From the NCBI GenBank assembly GCA_959347315.1, contig OY365810.1, positions 3,271,686-3,335,685 on the forward strand: a stretch of 64,000 bases of DNA, read 5' to 3'. Each line of letters starts with the position of its first letter. Positions within the stretch are counted from its first letter, which is position 1. The stretch comes from Bimastos eiseni (Eukaryota > Annelida > Clitellata > Crassiclitellata > Lumbricidae). The translations under genes and the position numbers were made by a program. The notes under the pieces are model-generated. The model was not told the origin of the DNA and made no database searches. It saw nothing but the letters and a program-made list of their open reading frames with translations. This document shows positions 22,201 through 34,591 of the stretch, piece by piece.

Positions 22201-24835
22201 AGGTAGCCTTGAGGCAGCCATTTGTATGAAACGCTACGGCGACTAAATTTTTCAGCCTTGGCATACAGAGGTGAATGGCTAATTAAGAGAAAATGATGCA
22301 TCTTCTCACTCACAGTGTGCGGACAGTATAATCATCACAACTGAGTTACGCTAACCACTTGATCACAGCGCACCCCATTCAGTTGTAAAAATCAGTCATG
22401 AAGCATGTCAAGAGTAGTAAGCTCTAACTAAGTTTCAGTTGCTAAACAGATGCCTTAATGTATTTCTATATTATAGTTAGCTAATGAATTGTAGATAGGT
22501 AGCATCTTGCCCTATAACAACAATATAATTATCATTACCTAATACTACCAATTCGGAAAAAAGAGATTCTCCAATTCCTCCGTTGTCCTGGCAGATATAT
22601 CTACCAGCGTCTTGCCTTTGCACCGATTTGATTCTCAGACGATAACTATCGGTGTTTACATTACGCTGTACTTCAAATCTCCCTTCGTATTTCGGATTCA
22701 TTTCTCCCAGACAGTAGAGGCAGATGTCCTCATGGTCCTTGGCTCCAACTCTGTAGTATAACCAATTAGCCTCGTTGGTATGTGTTGGTGTTGTACAATC
22801 AAAGTACGTTGTCTCACCAATGATTGCTTCATTAACACGTGGTTCAAGACTGAAATCCGCGTTCACTGAAACAATAAAGGAAAGTAGCGCTTCGTGCAAT
22901 TGTAAATTGTAATTTTGAATATAATGTGCCACTGAAATCAATCCAAGTAGGCAGCTATGAGGAAAATATAAAGGTCTTCATGCGCTTACGAGACAGAACG
23001 GGGAGTGAACGAAGGAGGATGATAAGACTGTTCCAACTGGAGGGCCTACAAAAGCAAAGCGCCTTGTTTGGGCTATAGCAAGGTGCATGCGGGGTACCAG
23101 CAGTAATCCATGGGCAGAAGAGCGAAGAGAAGCCAGTTGGAGTATGGAGGACACGCTGGTACAGATAACCAAAAGGTATGCCAGGCACTGGCGCAAGGAG
23201 GGGCGAGGTGGGCGAACCGCCCCACGTGGTACTTGCCCAAGAGGCGGCATCTTCAGTAAAAAATATTTTAATAGTTTAAGTTGCATTTTTTAATAATATT
23301 GCTGCTGTTGTCTAAAACTGGCAACATGCGCAAGAATAAAGTGATGGAAATAATAGACAAGGGCGGCATTTTGAGCCTTTGACCCAGGCGGTACTTTGCT
23401 TTACTACGCCACTGATGCCGAGGCAGAGCCAGCAAGACAGTTTCGCATCAGAGTAAGAACTCTTGTATGTGTGCATTGAGATGCAGGAAGCCAATGAAAA
23501 GATTTACTGATGAAAGATTTGATGCACATTGACCTCTCGCAAGTTACACTTCTAGCGTTGCTTGATATTAGTGCCGCCTTTTACTCTGTAGACCATAACA
23601 TCACTGCCATCCGTTTGTTAGTTTTCGTTGGACTTACTAACCGATCGCTCGAATGGTTCCGGTCGTTCCTTGCCATGCGCACTTCTTGCTTTATTTTCGG
23701 GTCATCCCGGTCCGACTGTGCGCCCACCCATTTTGGGTTGCCAACGGGGTCTGTTTTGGGCCTTCCGCTGCATATTTCATGCACTTCTGAAATTGTAGTG
23801 CTCACTTCTTCCTGTGTTTTCCTAAATCATAGTTATGCTGACAACACGCAGGTCAATATACATGATTGTGACTTACAATCAACAGCCTCTGTTTGAACCA
23901 TGCAAATAACTAGGGACTCACTAATCTTCTGGATGTCGACTAACCGCTCCGAATCAACCCTGTCAAAATCAAATTTATCTAGCTTGGAACCCGACGACGA
24001 CTGGCAAAGATTGGCTTAGATCCACTCTGTTGTTTTTCCTTATTTTCTATCGCTACATCTGTGCGCGAGACCTTGGGCTCATTCTTGGCCAGTAGTTCTC
24101 TCTGATCACACCAGTTACAGCATTTTTCTAATTATGCTCAAAAACTAATGCTGATGGTTTTGCCAATAAAACTCCCATTTAAGCATGATACTTTGCGTCA
24201 ATCCGACTTCCATTATATTTCGAACAATTATTTTAAGCAATACTAGTGCGTTCTTTTGTCGGGCGCTCCTTTGTCGTGGCGTTTATTTGTCGGTACTCCT
24301 TTGTCGGGCGCTCTTTTGACGGATCACGTTCCAGTGCATTGCATTTCAAATTTGTTTCCTGTTCTGGCGCTGTCTCTGTGGCGCTGTACCTAGTTGTCTT
24401 TAAGAGATTTGCTGTCAATCAGGGTCTTCTTCTTGTCTCTTTCTCTTGGACCTCGACGATATGTTATTATCCGCTAATTACTTTACTGACTCTTACGAGG
24501 TCCCTGCCTATTTTGAAGTTCTAATGGTTTAGTTATAGATCCGACACTGAACTCATGACATTACATGACAACAAATAGGCCTACATAAGCTGCATCAAAA
24601 GCAGGATTCCATAACCCATCTTAATTAAGCGATGCAAAATGTAGGTCAATGTACAATGTTCAGATGAATATAAAAATAAAAATCGCCCCACTTTTGAATC
24701 AATCGTGAACATTCGATGCAACTGGTAACATGAAGAGTCCAACAGAACTGACGAAATAATGTTCTGGACATGCTTACCACTGAATAAGACAGACGCAAGA
24801 ATCAATTTGAGCACGTTCATCTCAAGCTTGTTCAT
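19256..24835 (-). CDS. Three-Ig-domain transmembrane receptor, array copy 2 (intact)
   Basis: The best-preserved member. Exons: 24778-24835 signal; 22539-22865 V-set-like Ig; 21633-21953 Ig2; 20464-20787 Ig3; 19793-19909 transmembrane; 19499-19537 candidate acidic cytoplasmic; 19256-19290 candidate terminal exon with TGA. The total of 1221 nt gives about 406 residues with no internal stop, and every intron is phase 1. Domain exons are 327, 321 and 324 nt, as for single Ig folds. An alternative Ig3 start at 20847 also stays open here. Predicted product: cell-surface type I receptor or adhesion protein with a short tail lacking a tyrosine-based motif. Intron 1 (1.9 kb) holds a dead LINE. First five exons are well supported; the last two less so. 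Confidence 0.75.
19499..19537 (-). CDS. Copy 2 candidate acidic cytoplasmic exon
   Basis: A 39-nt exon encoding EAKDNKDNDDDD, with GCACAG before and GTAATT after, both phase 1. Joining to the transmembrane exon gives RRKH and then the acidic run. Confidence 0.4.
19793..19909 (-). CDS. Copy 2 transmembrane exon
   Basis: Membrane span IIVMLSLTVLILFLILIIGA followed by FIIRRK, ending at donor GTAAGT in phase 1. Its protein sequence is identical to copy 1. Confidence 0.85.
20464..20787 (-). CDS. Copy 2 Ig3 exon
   Basis: Third Ig-like domain with KTVRCLATS, YSWRWVDG and GWHMCVAEC. There are two possible acceptors: TCAGCAG just before 20787 and GACAG before 20847. Only the first keeps phase in copies 1-3, and it gives a domain-sized 324-nt exon. 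The second has the better pyrimidine tract. Donor AAAG/GTAAGA. Confidence 0.7.
21633..21953 (-). CDS. Copy 2 Ig2 exon
   Basis: A 321-nt exon with a good acceptor (GCGCAG) and donor GTAAGA. Contains LRMWC, TLQWRD and SSFVCET at the Ig core positions, with an N-glycosylation site NAS. Single copy, unlike gene copy 1. Confidence 0.8.
22539..22865 (-). CDS. Copy 2 V-set-like Ig exon
   Basis: A 327-nt exon with acceptor TTTCAG and donor GTAATG. Ig hallmarks are as in copy 1. It differs at a few residues, including NVN for NVS (loss of a glycosylation site), RQDAG for REDAG and FSELVV for FFELVV. Confidence 0.85.
22962..23235 (-). mobile_element. Degenerate LINE C-terminus in intron 1, unit 2
   Basis: Copy of 5075-5345 with the same FAFVGPP-type signature and frame changes. 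Confidence 0.5.
23510..23896 (+). mobile_element. Dead reverse-transcriptase fragment in intron 1, unit 2
   Basis: Same as 5625-6011, but the catalytic box reads SYADN, closer to YADD. The first catalytic aspartate is again replaced (AAFYSVDH). Inactive. Confidence 0.8.
24246..24325. repeat. Short degenerate tandem repeat, unit 2
   Basis: CTTTTGTCGGGCGCT-type repeats corresponding to 6358-6445. Confidence 0.5.
24778..24835 (-). CDS. Copy 2 signal-peptide exon
   Basis: Starts at ATG and reads MNKLEMNVLKLILASVLFS, a typical hydrophobic leader. It ends with a single base before the donor GTAAGC; joined to the V exon this gives a valine codon and then NADFSLEP. Chosen because it is the only upstream leader-like exon in the right phase and it is conserved in all four units. 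Confidence 0.7.
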
Positions 24836-25189
24836 CTCGTCTTTGTACAGAATGCGTCATGTCGGGTCTGAAAAATTAATTTGATTTGTAACAAAATCAG
24901 CCAAAAATTCATTGAGTGCGCATCTATGCAAAGAGAGCATTTAACACATTCGTACTGTGAAGCATCGTTTCCATAAATCTGTTCTACTGCCATAATTATA
25001 ATATTGACCATGAGAGCCTACGAAGCCGTTGTCATAATGAACAAAAGGCAGCAAACCGATGATCGCCTCAAATTAAGGCGAGGTAACGATTTTTCAGATT
25101 GTTACAATTGATGTATTGTAGAGGTTCACCAGTTTGCAATTGATAATCATATTTAAAAATGTGTAGGTCATGTTGATAGGTGTTCCTTA
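24836..25189. other. 5' flank of Ig gene copy 2
   Basis: Aligns with 6951-7280, 43392-43735 and 59044-59330. Contains a minus-strand ATTAATTTTTCAG that could end a 5' UTR intron. No promoter element assigned. Confidence 0.35.
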
Positions 25190-25735
25190 GAAGGCTCTAA
25201 CAAAAAACGTCTAGGGTTGTTTTTACATTATATTGTAAAACAAATAACTAAGAAACACTCACAAAAAAAACCTCCACGAGCGGCGAAGAACGTCTATTGC
25301 ACAGAAGAGTCACCGTCGTAAGGTGCTTCGAACCAAAAGACAAACGCACGTCTCATTCCGGAGAACGCCCGTCGTCAAACGAAAGCGAGAAGGAACGGAA
25401 GCTTTAACTGCGCTTAACTAATACACGAGACTTGCTGGAAAATACGCAAAGTGAAGGCAAGTGGCCTGTTACCAAAAACGTGGCGAAACCACACACTAAA
25501 TTAAGTCCAGCAAACTCCAACACACCTCCTCCAGTCACTTCCTTATATCCTCTCCCAGCAACGCCTACCAATACCGTACACAAAGGCAGTGATTCACCAA
25601 AGCATGAATACCGTACACAAAGACAGGGATTCACCAGAGCATGCAAGACTAGATCAGCCTATCCTATAAACACAGACAACGCCAAGCATACAGAGACAGG
25701 GTCACAGACACTCAACTAGACCGCCGCATCTGTAT
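25190..25735. repeat. ~540-bp block shared by units 2 and 3 only
   Basis: Homologous to 43735-44245; absent at the same place in units 1 and 4. A short piece of it (AAATAACTAAGAAACACTCA) recurs at about 26205. It contains an internal ~40-bp duplication (ACCGTACACAAAG) in unit 2. The 95-codon plus-strand frame at 25432-25719 is unrecognised and not conserved in unit 3. Confidence 0.6.
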
Positions 25736-25739
25736 GGCT

Positions 25740-26245
25740 ATTCATTTATATTTATTTTTCAAAACTTTAACAATAGTCATATATTTACATTATGAACATG
25801 CTGCTCTAAGTAACGTCGATAGTAACTTACACATTGGTTTTTGATATTTTTATTTGTACCATCTTTAGTCCTACCTGTTTTCAATTCTGTAACTTGGTTC
25901 CTTTTGTGAACGAATTTATTTTTTCAAAATTTAATAGCACAGTAAAACTCATTCATACAATTATTCGAGCCAGAATCCTTGACTTTCCCCTTTATACAAA
26001 ATGTACACGGATGATGCATTCAAAAATGGAAAATAAAATTGGGTCACTGTGCAGTTTGTTGCGAGCCTGTATACATTAGGTATGGCAACAGTCGGCTTGT
26101 TATACACGCTTATAAATAGACGTCGACCGAATTATTAGATCGGTCTACTTTCGTTTGCTTTATGCCCATTACTTTGTTTGCACCAACCGCTCTACGTCAT
26201 AAAATAACTAAGAAACACTCACAAAAGAAAACCTCTACGAACGTC
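25740..26245. repeat. Diverged ~360-bp subrepeat copy
   Basis: Related to 60430-60830 (high similarity) and more distantly to 8640-9005 and 28060-28410. It is bounded on the right by the minisatellite. No gene. Confidence 0.5.
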
Positions 26246-26248
26246 TCT

Positions 26249-27757
26249 TTATTTTTATTAATTTATATTTATTAATTTATATTTATTAATTTATATTTAT
26301 TAATTTATATTTATTAATTTATATTTATTCATTCATATTTATTCATTTATATTTATTCATTTATATTTATTCATTTATATTTATTCATTTATATTTATTC
26401 ATTTATATTTATTCATTTATATTTTATTCATTTATATTTATTCATTTATATTTTATTCATTTATATTAATTCATTTATATTTTAATCATTTATATTTATT
26501 CATTTATATTTATTCATTCATATTTATTCATTTATATTTATTCATTTATAGTTATTCATTTATAGTTATTCATTTATATTTATTCATTTATATTTATTCA
26601 TTTATATTTATTCATTTATATTTATTCATTTATATTTTACTCATTTATATTTATTCATTTATATTTTATTCATTTATATTAATTCATTTATATTTTAATC
26701 ATTTATATTTATTCATTTATATTTATTCATTTATATTTATTCATTTATATTTATCCATTTATATTTATTCATTTATATTTTATTCATTTATATTTATTCA
26801 TTTATATTTTATTCAATTATATTTTATTCATTTATATTTATTCATTTAAATTTTTGTTCATTTATATTTAGTCATTTAATTTTTTCATTTATAATTTTTT
26901 TCATTTTTATTCTATTTATTTATATTTATTCATTTATATTTATTCATTTATATTTTATTCATTTATACCTTTTCATTTATATTTATTCATTTATACCTTT
27001 TCATTTATATTTATTCATTTATATTTTATTTATTTAAATATTTATTCATTTATATTTATTCATTTATATTTCATTCATTTATATTTATTCATTTAAATTT
27101 TTGTTCATTTATATTTAGTCATTTAATTTTTTTCATTTATATTTTTTTCATTTTTATTCTATTTATTTATATTTATTCATTTATAATTATTCATTTAACT
27201 TTAGTCATTTGTATTTTATTCATTTATATTTATTCATTTATATTTATTCATTATTCATTTATATTTTATTCATTTATATTGTGTTCATTTATATTTATTC
27301 ATTTTTATTTTTTCATTTATATTTTTTCATTTATATTTTATTCATTTATATATTTATTCATTTATATATTTATTCATTTATATTTCATTCATTTATATTT
27401 ATTCATTTATATTTATTCATTTATATTCATTCATGTATATTTATTCATTAATATTTCAATCATTTATATTTATTCATTTATATTTTATTCTTTTATATTT
27501 ATTCATTTATATTTATTCATTTATATTTATTTATTTGTATTTATTCATTTATATTTATTCATTTAAATTTTGTTCATTTTTATTTATTCATTTATATTTA
27601 TTCATTTAATTTTATTCATTTATATTTTATTCTTTTATATTTATTCATTTATATTTATTCATTTATATTTATTCATTTATATTTTGTTCATTTATATTTA
27701 TTCATTTATATTTATTCATTTGTATTTATTCATTTATATCTTATCATTTATATTTAT
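26249..27757. repeat. 14-bp minisatellite, unit 2 (~1510 bp)
   Basis: More than 100 copies of TTCATTTATATTTA with many variants. A higher-order duplication is visible: the run with TTTTGTTCATTTATATTTAG at about 26852 recurs at about 27101. Open frames across it are artefacts. Confidence 0.95.
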
Positions 27758-28640
27758 TTTTCAATACTTTAACAATAGTCATATATTTACATTTTGAACA
27801 TGCTGCGCTAAGTAACGTCGATAGTAACTTACACATTGGTTGTCTAGGGTTGGTTCATAAATGTATTTAAAAAAGATATATAACAGAAATATGAGAGTTT
27901 CGATATAACAGAAAAACAGCATGAACACTTAATTTCGACTTTCAGAAGCACAGCGTACAGTCATCAACGAGACAATCAGCTCCCAAGTTACTCTTGACGC
28001 ACTTCAGCTTACTGTGTTGCAAGACAAAGACATGGACTTCTAATTTGTATTTGATTTTCATAACTTTAAGAATAGTTTTATTTGCACATATTATTACGAG
28101 CATGCTGCTGTAACTAACATTCATAGTAACCTGCAAATTTCATTATAATCCTTATATGTGTACCACCTTTCGGCTTACCTGGTTAACGTTTGATAAACTG
28201 GTTCCTCTAATAAACGAATTTAATATTTCAAATAAAATTGGAAAAAATCATTCATTCATTTACTCAAGCAATAATGAGCGACTTCCCTCCTTAAACAAAA
28301 TGTACATTGATGATGCATCAAATATTGAAGTAAAAGTTGCACACCTAAGGCCATTAGGTACGGCAACATCGTGGTCTTTATGCATAACCAGTCGCCTATG
28401 ATAAATGGATGTCGACTAAGTTAAGTGATACATTCGTTGCTTCTTCCAACCGCTCGCAACGTCATGAAACGCAAACAAGCCAAGCAGAACTTAGGCTTGG
28501 CAGCTTTGGCGCAAATGTTTTCACTCAGGACGCTTTGACGCAGGAAGTTTTGACGCAGGACGTTTTGGTGGATATCTCTGATAAAATATATGATGTGATA
28601 TGAAACTGGATCGTTGAAAAGTATTCTGGTAAACTAGGAA
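27758..28640. repeat. Diverged subrepeats after minisatellite, unit 2
   Basis: Aligns to 8350-9225 of unit 1. Ends with a GACGCAGGA triplet repeat (GACGCTTTGACGCAGGAAG). No gene recognised. Confidence 0.5.
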
Positions 28641-28650
28641 CTGGAATGAT

Positions 28651-28903
28651 GAAAAGAATCATGCTCAAATGGAAGAGGGAAGGATATACTTGTCGATTAA
28701 CCCTTTTATATGTAGTCACTGTCCTTTCGTCAATCCCTCGTCCAATTCAACGGAATTATTTATGATATATCAATATATTCAATTATTTTATATATATATA
28801 TATATATCTATTGTAACCGCGTGTAATATATAATGTGACTACATGTAGACGGGCTAATCGACAAATATATCCATCCCGCTTCGATTTAGGCATGATTCCT
28901 TTG
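28651..28903. mobile_element. Foldback element, unit 2
   Basis: Arms 28651-28720 and 28834-28903; same structure as 9238-9482 with a longer TA run in the loop. Confidence 0.65.
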
Positions 28904-29082
28904 TATATATTCTTTTATATATATATTCTTATCTCTATATATATGTTATATTTTATTTTATTTTTTTATATATTCATTTTTTATGGTTTATTTTATGTAT
29001 ATATAATGCTTTGAGCTATACTGCTTAACAGATTTTTGAATTTTCATTAAAAGGTGGTGTTATTTGACATTGAAAATCACAT

Positions 29083-29811
29083 GTGCCTATCCATTTTTTC
29101 TGCGTACACGGAAAATGTCTAATATATTGCTCACATGTTTTTCACACTGCACGACAAATTAACATGAATCTTGGATGTGAAGTGCATGTTCACCATAACA
29201 ATCAGTATCCTAGATGCTTAGATTTTGAATTTGTTATTGCTCTCATAGTCAGTCCATGTAGCTGCGAAGATAAGATACAATAAAGGTTTTATTATTTGGA
29301 AGTACCTGAGACAGACTTTATAATCGCATCGACTTATTTGTGGTTTCCATACATGTAGGCCTGTGCCATTATAAATTCGCATTTAGAAAGTCGCCCATGC
29401 GTCTCGGTGCAATGGAAATCATGATGAAACGTTGTTGCTCATCCGTGAAACGTCAGAAGATACTTGAAAATTTTTTTAGACAAAACTTCCTTTTTCCCAT
29501 TGTCCAAAAATCTTTACATAGACCAGTCCATACACGACAGTTCGTCAACCATGACGACTTTCATCAGTATTGAATTCGCTGTTTATGGTCGCTATTCACT
29601 TGAAGTGGCAAATATGTAGTCAAGCAGTGGTAGGACTACTGCCATTGCCTGGGAGATAAATGGCAATTCCTGCGATTCGCATGTTCTGAGTTCAGAGTCT
29701 TCGAAGTTCTCCAGTATCGGTTCAATTGCAGAACATCTGGAAATGGACGACTTTTTCACGATTCACTGAATTTTTAATTTCGTGACTGACATTATTATAT
29801 CAATTAAAATT
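29083..29811. other. Small open frame and flank, no clear gene
   Basis: Contains the 66-codon frame (29083-29283) identical to that of 9662-9862 and a flank with no recognised feature. Confidence 0.3.
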
Positions 29812-30238
29812 CAATTACAACCATTTACACAGCGTCCATTAAATTGCTACTACTAAGGAGCGCTCCCGACTCCGGCACGGTTAAAAAGATCAGTTTTAAG
29901 GAGAGTAGGCCTATAATTATTGGAGTCTGAGTAGACCCTGGGTGACAAAAGCAATTTCAATGAGAATGTCTTCCAGAGCGTAGGGGCCAGCCACTGAAAA
30001 GGCACGAATTTGTTTAGTAGTTGTACCGGTAATTGGGACAATTAGTAGGAATCGCTCAGTAAAGCTGAGAGAGAGACCCAGAACACTCAAAGTAGAGTTA
30101 AATACATCACGAAGATAATCAGGGCCGAAACCCAGCAAGGACCGCTATACCAAAGAGATGATACGGTACGAGATTCGCTGTTGGTGGTGGCCCCAGTGGA
30201 GTACATCCAGCACAGCTGAAGGCATGGCGAAATGGTAT
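29812..30238 (-). mobile_element. CR1/L2-like LINE 3' end fragment, unit 2
   Basis: Nearly identical to 10440-10870; the CATTCATTCATT tail and the AAAGAGCAAAAGAACGG stretch upstream are deleted here. Confidence 0.7.
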
Positions 30239-30941
30239 GATACTGCATTTAAACTGGTTATCTCTAATGAGAACAGTTTAGTCTGTGGCAGGAAATTAAT
30301 AGCGAAGCTGCTCAAGTTATAATTTTAATTTCGATCTTATGTGCGGTCAATACATGCTATAATTATATTGAACAATATTATCAACTTCATTTAGGTTGCA
30401 ACCATTGTGCTTCCAAGCGTTAATAAAATATGGACGACGTTGCTCTCTTTGAACTGGAAAGCATCTGTTGCCACCACCTGGAAAGATTTGCCTTTATCAA
30501 GTGTCATGTAGTGTGTACGTGCGACGACATCACGTCTGCCTTCGATTGCAACCGTTGTCTAGACATGGACGACACGTATTTTAAAATTGTGACCAAATAA
30601 CCCCAGTTTACAAGAAGCGTTGATATTTACATTTCTACAAACTGAAAAGAAACTCATACTATACATGTTCAAGGGCGTAGGATACATAGAGGATAATGGC
30701 AGTTACAAATGCGCTTGCATGCATGACGAAGTGGCCGGCAGCTCTGCGTGAAAACATGTGATGCTGGCTTAAGACCTCATTGAGTCTTAACCCGGCCTGA
30801 TGTCATGTGGACATGAAAGTTGTGCACATTATACATGTATTCATCTAACCGCGTATGAATAGGCCTACACTAAGGCATAGGCCTACAAACATCATTTACC
30901 TTTGCTGGGTCGTCGATTCAATAGGCCTACCGATAATGACG
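30239..30941. other. No gene seen
   Basis: Alignable to 10871-11590 with only a single copy of the 22-bp motif. Nothing recognised. Confidence 0.4.
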
Positions 30942-31255
30942 TCATTGTTGCCACTGAAGAGGAACCTTCTTTTCGGAGAAAGACAGTGGGTTCAACAAAG
31001 AGATCATTATAAAGGTAAAGAATCGTTGGAAGAAATGCATCACTCTGGCTGAATCATACATAATTATAGAAAGCAGATAACTGTTTACAATGCGAGGGGC
31101 CAGCCACTGAAAAGCCTCCACTACTTTTAGAAATAGGTCAGATGTAGAAAAACGCTCCGATCGCCCATACATATAGCATATGTATTTGCAGCCATAGTCA
31201 GACCGGGAGGGCCTCTGAGTAGATATCTGGAACGGGCGCTATATTAAGTTCTCGT
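30942..31255 (-). mobile_element. Second LINE remnant, unit 2
   Basis: Counterpart of 11594-11905; minus-strand EAFQWLAPRIVNSY. Confidence 0.4.
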
Positions 31256-31544
31256 TCATTGATTAATTGAACGAAAATAAGTCGATTACATAATTAAAGT
31301 TTATTAGCAGAAAAGGTAAAGGAAATTGGATCTTGAAATTTGGCCGAAAAACAGGGTAAACAATAATTTTCTTGACGCCGATGGCCACTTCAGAGTTTAC
31401 ATAACTTATTTGTTCCTTGCACCTTAACGATTATATACTACTCTCGTGAAATGATGTGGATGGCGATACTACTGTAGGAGGTCACGTCCACTGCTTCCAT
31501 GATTACTGCTACTACTACTCACATTAATTACCATGATAAAACAA

Positions 31545-31938
31545 CAGTACACGTAATTTCGAGCTCACACTATAGACTGAACAGATTATCAAATCACATA
31601 CTGTAGCATCAAACTGGATCACATCGCTGGATATAAAGCCCACATTAAAATCATTAATCACATTCAAATGATGTGCAATTGCTTGCAAATGAGTATGCTC
31701 GTATGTACGTAGGTCTCCATGCATGCATATAAGTAGGCCTACGTATATATGTATGTTGGCATAAATGCATGAATGAATGTATATTGTGTATGTATGCAGG
31801 TATGCATGAATGTACACGTATGCAGATTCATTCATGTGCGTACATGTCCGCATATGTGCACATGTTCATGTATCAAGGTACTTAGTAATATAGCGCCTTT
31901 TCTCCAACTTTAACAAACCTATTAGCATTAGCATTAGC
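31545..31938. repeat. ~390-bp direct repeat, left copy, boundary 2
   Basis: Counterpart of 12196-12590, almost identical to it. Confidence 0.8.
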
Positions 31939-32683
31939 AGATGTCTTACGTACCTAAGTTCCTCCTAGTGTTAATGTGTTATGCTAATGACCCAGTTTGA
32001 AGCACCATCATTGGTCTGCGATTGGCGCCTAGGCTTGGGGGAAAAAGAGCATTGATGCATGTGACGCGTATGCGCGGTCGTGAGAGAAGCAAGAACCAGA
32101 AGGACCAAACCCAGCTAATTGCCCGTGACAGTTCGGATTATCGCTCAAGTAAGGGATCCAGGATTCTTTGAGGCTAAATGTTTTTTCATCTTTATCGTCT
32201 GTTCTAGAAGACAGCGATGCATAAACATTTTGGTCCCGTGACTGATTTCAATATTATAATTGCATGGTGCTTTGCATAAAAAACATCGGCAGCGAACAGC
32301 TACGCCGCTTGCATTGCCACTAATTTCTCAGCAGCGACAAAGACTTGTTTTAAACCAGCATGAGGACTTTGAGTTGAGTGATATGCAAAACTATTAGCTT
32401 TGTTAACTTTTCTGGCCATTGACTGAAATTCATGAAAATAGACAAATTTAATATTGGTTCGTTTGTAAACACAATCGCGTTCAAGTCTCGTCGGCCCGGA
32501 CAGGAAGTCACGTTTGATTCGCCGTTGGCCGCAACCCAATAACCGAAGCGTTATCATTCTAGTCCTAGGGTAATTCAGTTCAATGAGCTGGACGACAAGA
32601 CGGTTCGAAGGGCCTGTTTTGTGTGAACTTTAAACCCAAATCAGGATTAAATACCTCTTCCGTGAGGTTTTCCGTGTCGGGTA
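31939..32683 (+). mobile_element. Possible LTR-like region, unit 2
   Basis: Nearly identical to 12591-13335, ending before TTGGTATCGGAGTG. Same caveats. Confidence 0.25.
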
Positions 32684-32945
32684 ATTGGTATCGGAGTGCG
32701 GTGATCCTCGTTGGATTCTGTACTAAGCAGAACAGTGTTTTGACTAGCTTCAGTCGCGGCTCATGGCCGACCGCACCTAGTAAATTGGTGAATAAGTAGG
32801 ATCGTTACACTAGGTACACGTAGTTAAACGCTGTAGAATAGTCCGACTGGCAATCTACAAGTGGAGGCCAGTTTTGTTGATTTAACCAATATTAATGGTA
32901 TGTGTTTTGATTTCATTTTCGCTGTATTTCAATAAACCTAGTTAA

Positions 32946-33426
32946 ATGTCGGAGATGTCTGATCTTAAATCACTTGAAGTTGAAATAGCTCAACTCAGTG
33001 AACTAATGTCAGCATTAGTACAGCGCCAAGAAGAACAGAGCCATTTTATTGATCTCTTAGTTTCAAGAGATTGGCAAGACTCTAGCCATGACAAACAACC
33101 CACACTAGCTGTAGAGGACATGAACCCGGGGGCCCTTGGTCAAACCCCCACCACCATTGGTGGAAGCGGACAGGAAACTCAGCCTGGACACTATTCCTCG
33201 TACGCATGAGGGTACAGAGGTTGTAACCCAGACACCTCTACAGTGGCGCGCCAAAGTGGTAGAGATAGGGGCCACATACGAAGGACAGGGCGCGACAAAC
33301 AGTTTTATGACTCGGGTGGGATACGCTGTCAAAGTCATTAAGCATGACCATCTCTGTGCATTTAGCATGACAAATGTAACCAAATCTAAAGATAATCTTT
33401 CTAGCTTTTCAGTTTCGCATTCTTAA
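32946..33426 (+). CDS. Gag-like open frames, unit 2
   Basis: Protein-level identical to 13598-14078. No substitution has accumulated, so selection cannot be judged. Confidence 0.25.
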
Positions 33427-34098
33427 ATCCACATGGCGCGAAAACGATAATCTGTACAAACGTATTTTCCGTAAAAATTAAGATCAAGGATAAGTTGTTC
33501 ATAAGCGATCACCGTCTGGATTAGGCTAAGCGATCAATTGTATTTGTATCGCGAAGTTAATTTATCAGCTGATTTAACTGGTCACGTCACGTATGCCGAC
33601 GACAAAATATGCGTAGGCCTACTTGTTGATTAACGGTTCTAACAGACCCAATCGAGGCTGAGTTGAGTCATGTGTTTTGAATGAGACGTCAACTGATAAG
33701 CTTACTTACGTAAAAAGAAAACCAAGGAGATGATCATCCGACGTTCTCAGAGGCGCAGGACGAGGTGAGGACCCGAAGGAGATGCCGGAACTACTGCTTG
33801 TCACACGTGTGGTCATTATGGGGTCAAATGACTGAACACCTCACGTTAGACTTTTGAACCAATCATAAGTAGGCCTAGAATATGTTGTCAGGCAATACAA
33901 TCAGTGTGTGCCTTGCGCATAATGATGGCGCAACTGAACAGTAGTTTGTTGATGCAGGGCGTTCGACAACTCTATGCAGCCCCGGCATGCGCAACGTGGG
34001 GCAGCAAGAGCCTTAAGTCACAACTTTGCGTTATCAGCGTCGGTATCTGCGTTACGAACTATACTGTCAGTAGCCTGATTCACTACATTTACAAAATT
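33427..34098. other. No gene recognised
   Basis: Copy of 14079-14770 with no assigned features. Confidence 0.4.
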
Positions 34099-34591
34099 CT
34101 ACTCAGTCTCATCTGCTGAACTTTCGCCACCAACATCCTCTTCCGATTCTCTACTGGCCACTAAAAACCTCATAACGTGAGCCCGAAGGCGCTCAAAATC
34201 GAAACGGCCCTTCGGCAATGGCACTTTGTGACCTCTGATACATAATTTTGCAAACACTACTTCGAGTGACAACAAAACATCAATTTTGCATCGAAGCAAA
34301 AGTATATGCTGTAGTACCTTATAATTTTCATCATCGCCCATTTCTTGTTCGACACCAGTCCCACCACGATGAAAGAAAGAGAACTCTTACATAAAAATCA
34401 ACATGCATAATTTTTTTTATTTCATTGTGAAGTTTTGCAAATAAAAAACATGTGCGTTTGAATTCACCTGAAGTTTCCGTAAACTGTCCGCAATTCACAT
34501 TCATTAAGGTAGACAAAAATAATTGAGACTGGTTTGACATTTTCCATAGAATACCTAACACAGAATGGCTATGGGGTGCGTCATACCACAC
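34099..34591 (-). pseudogene. Decayed unknown gene, spacer 2
   Basis: The lower half (34099-34341) is open for 80 codons, reading MGDDENYKVLQHILLL, a LPKGRFDFERLRAH stretch and an acidic end EEDVGGESSADETE. The upper half is shifted after about KIMH by a deletion relative to unit 1. Comparing the two copies suggests an ancestral frame of about 170 codons or two exons. Family unknown. Confidence 0.45.

Noticed and set aside
26249..27757. CRISPR-like regular array
   Set aside because: Repeat units are directly adjacent without unique spacers, and the DNA is eukaryotic.
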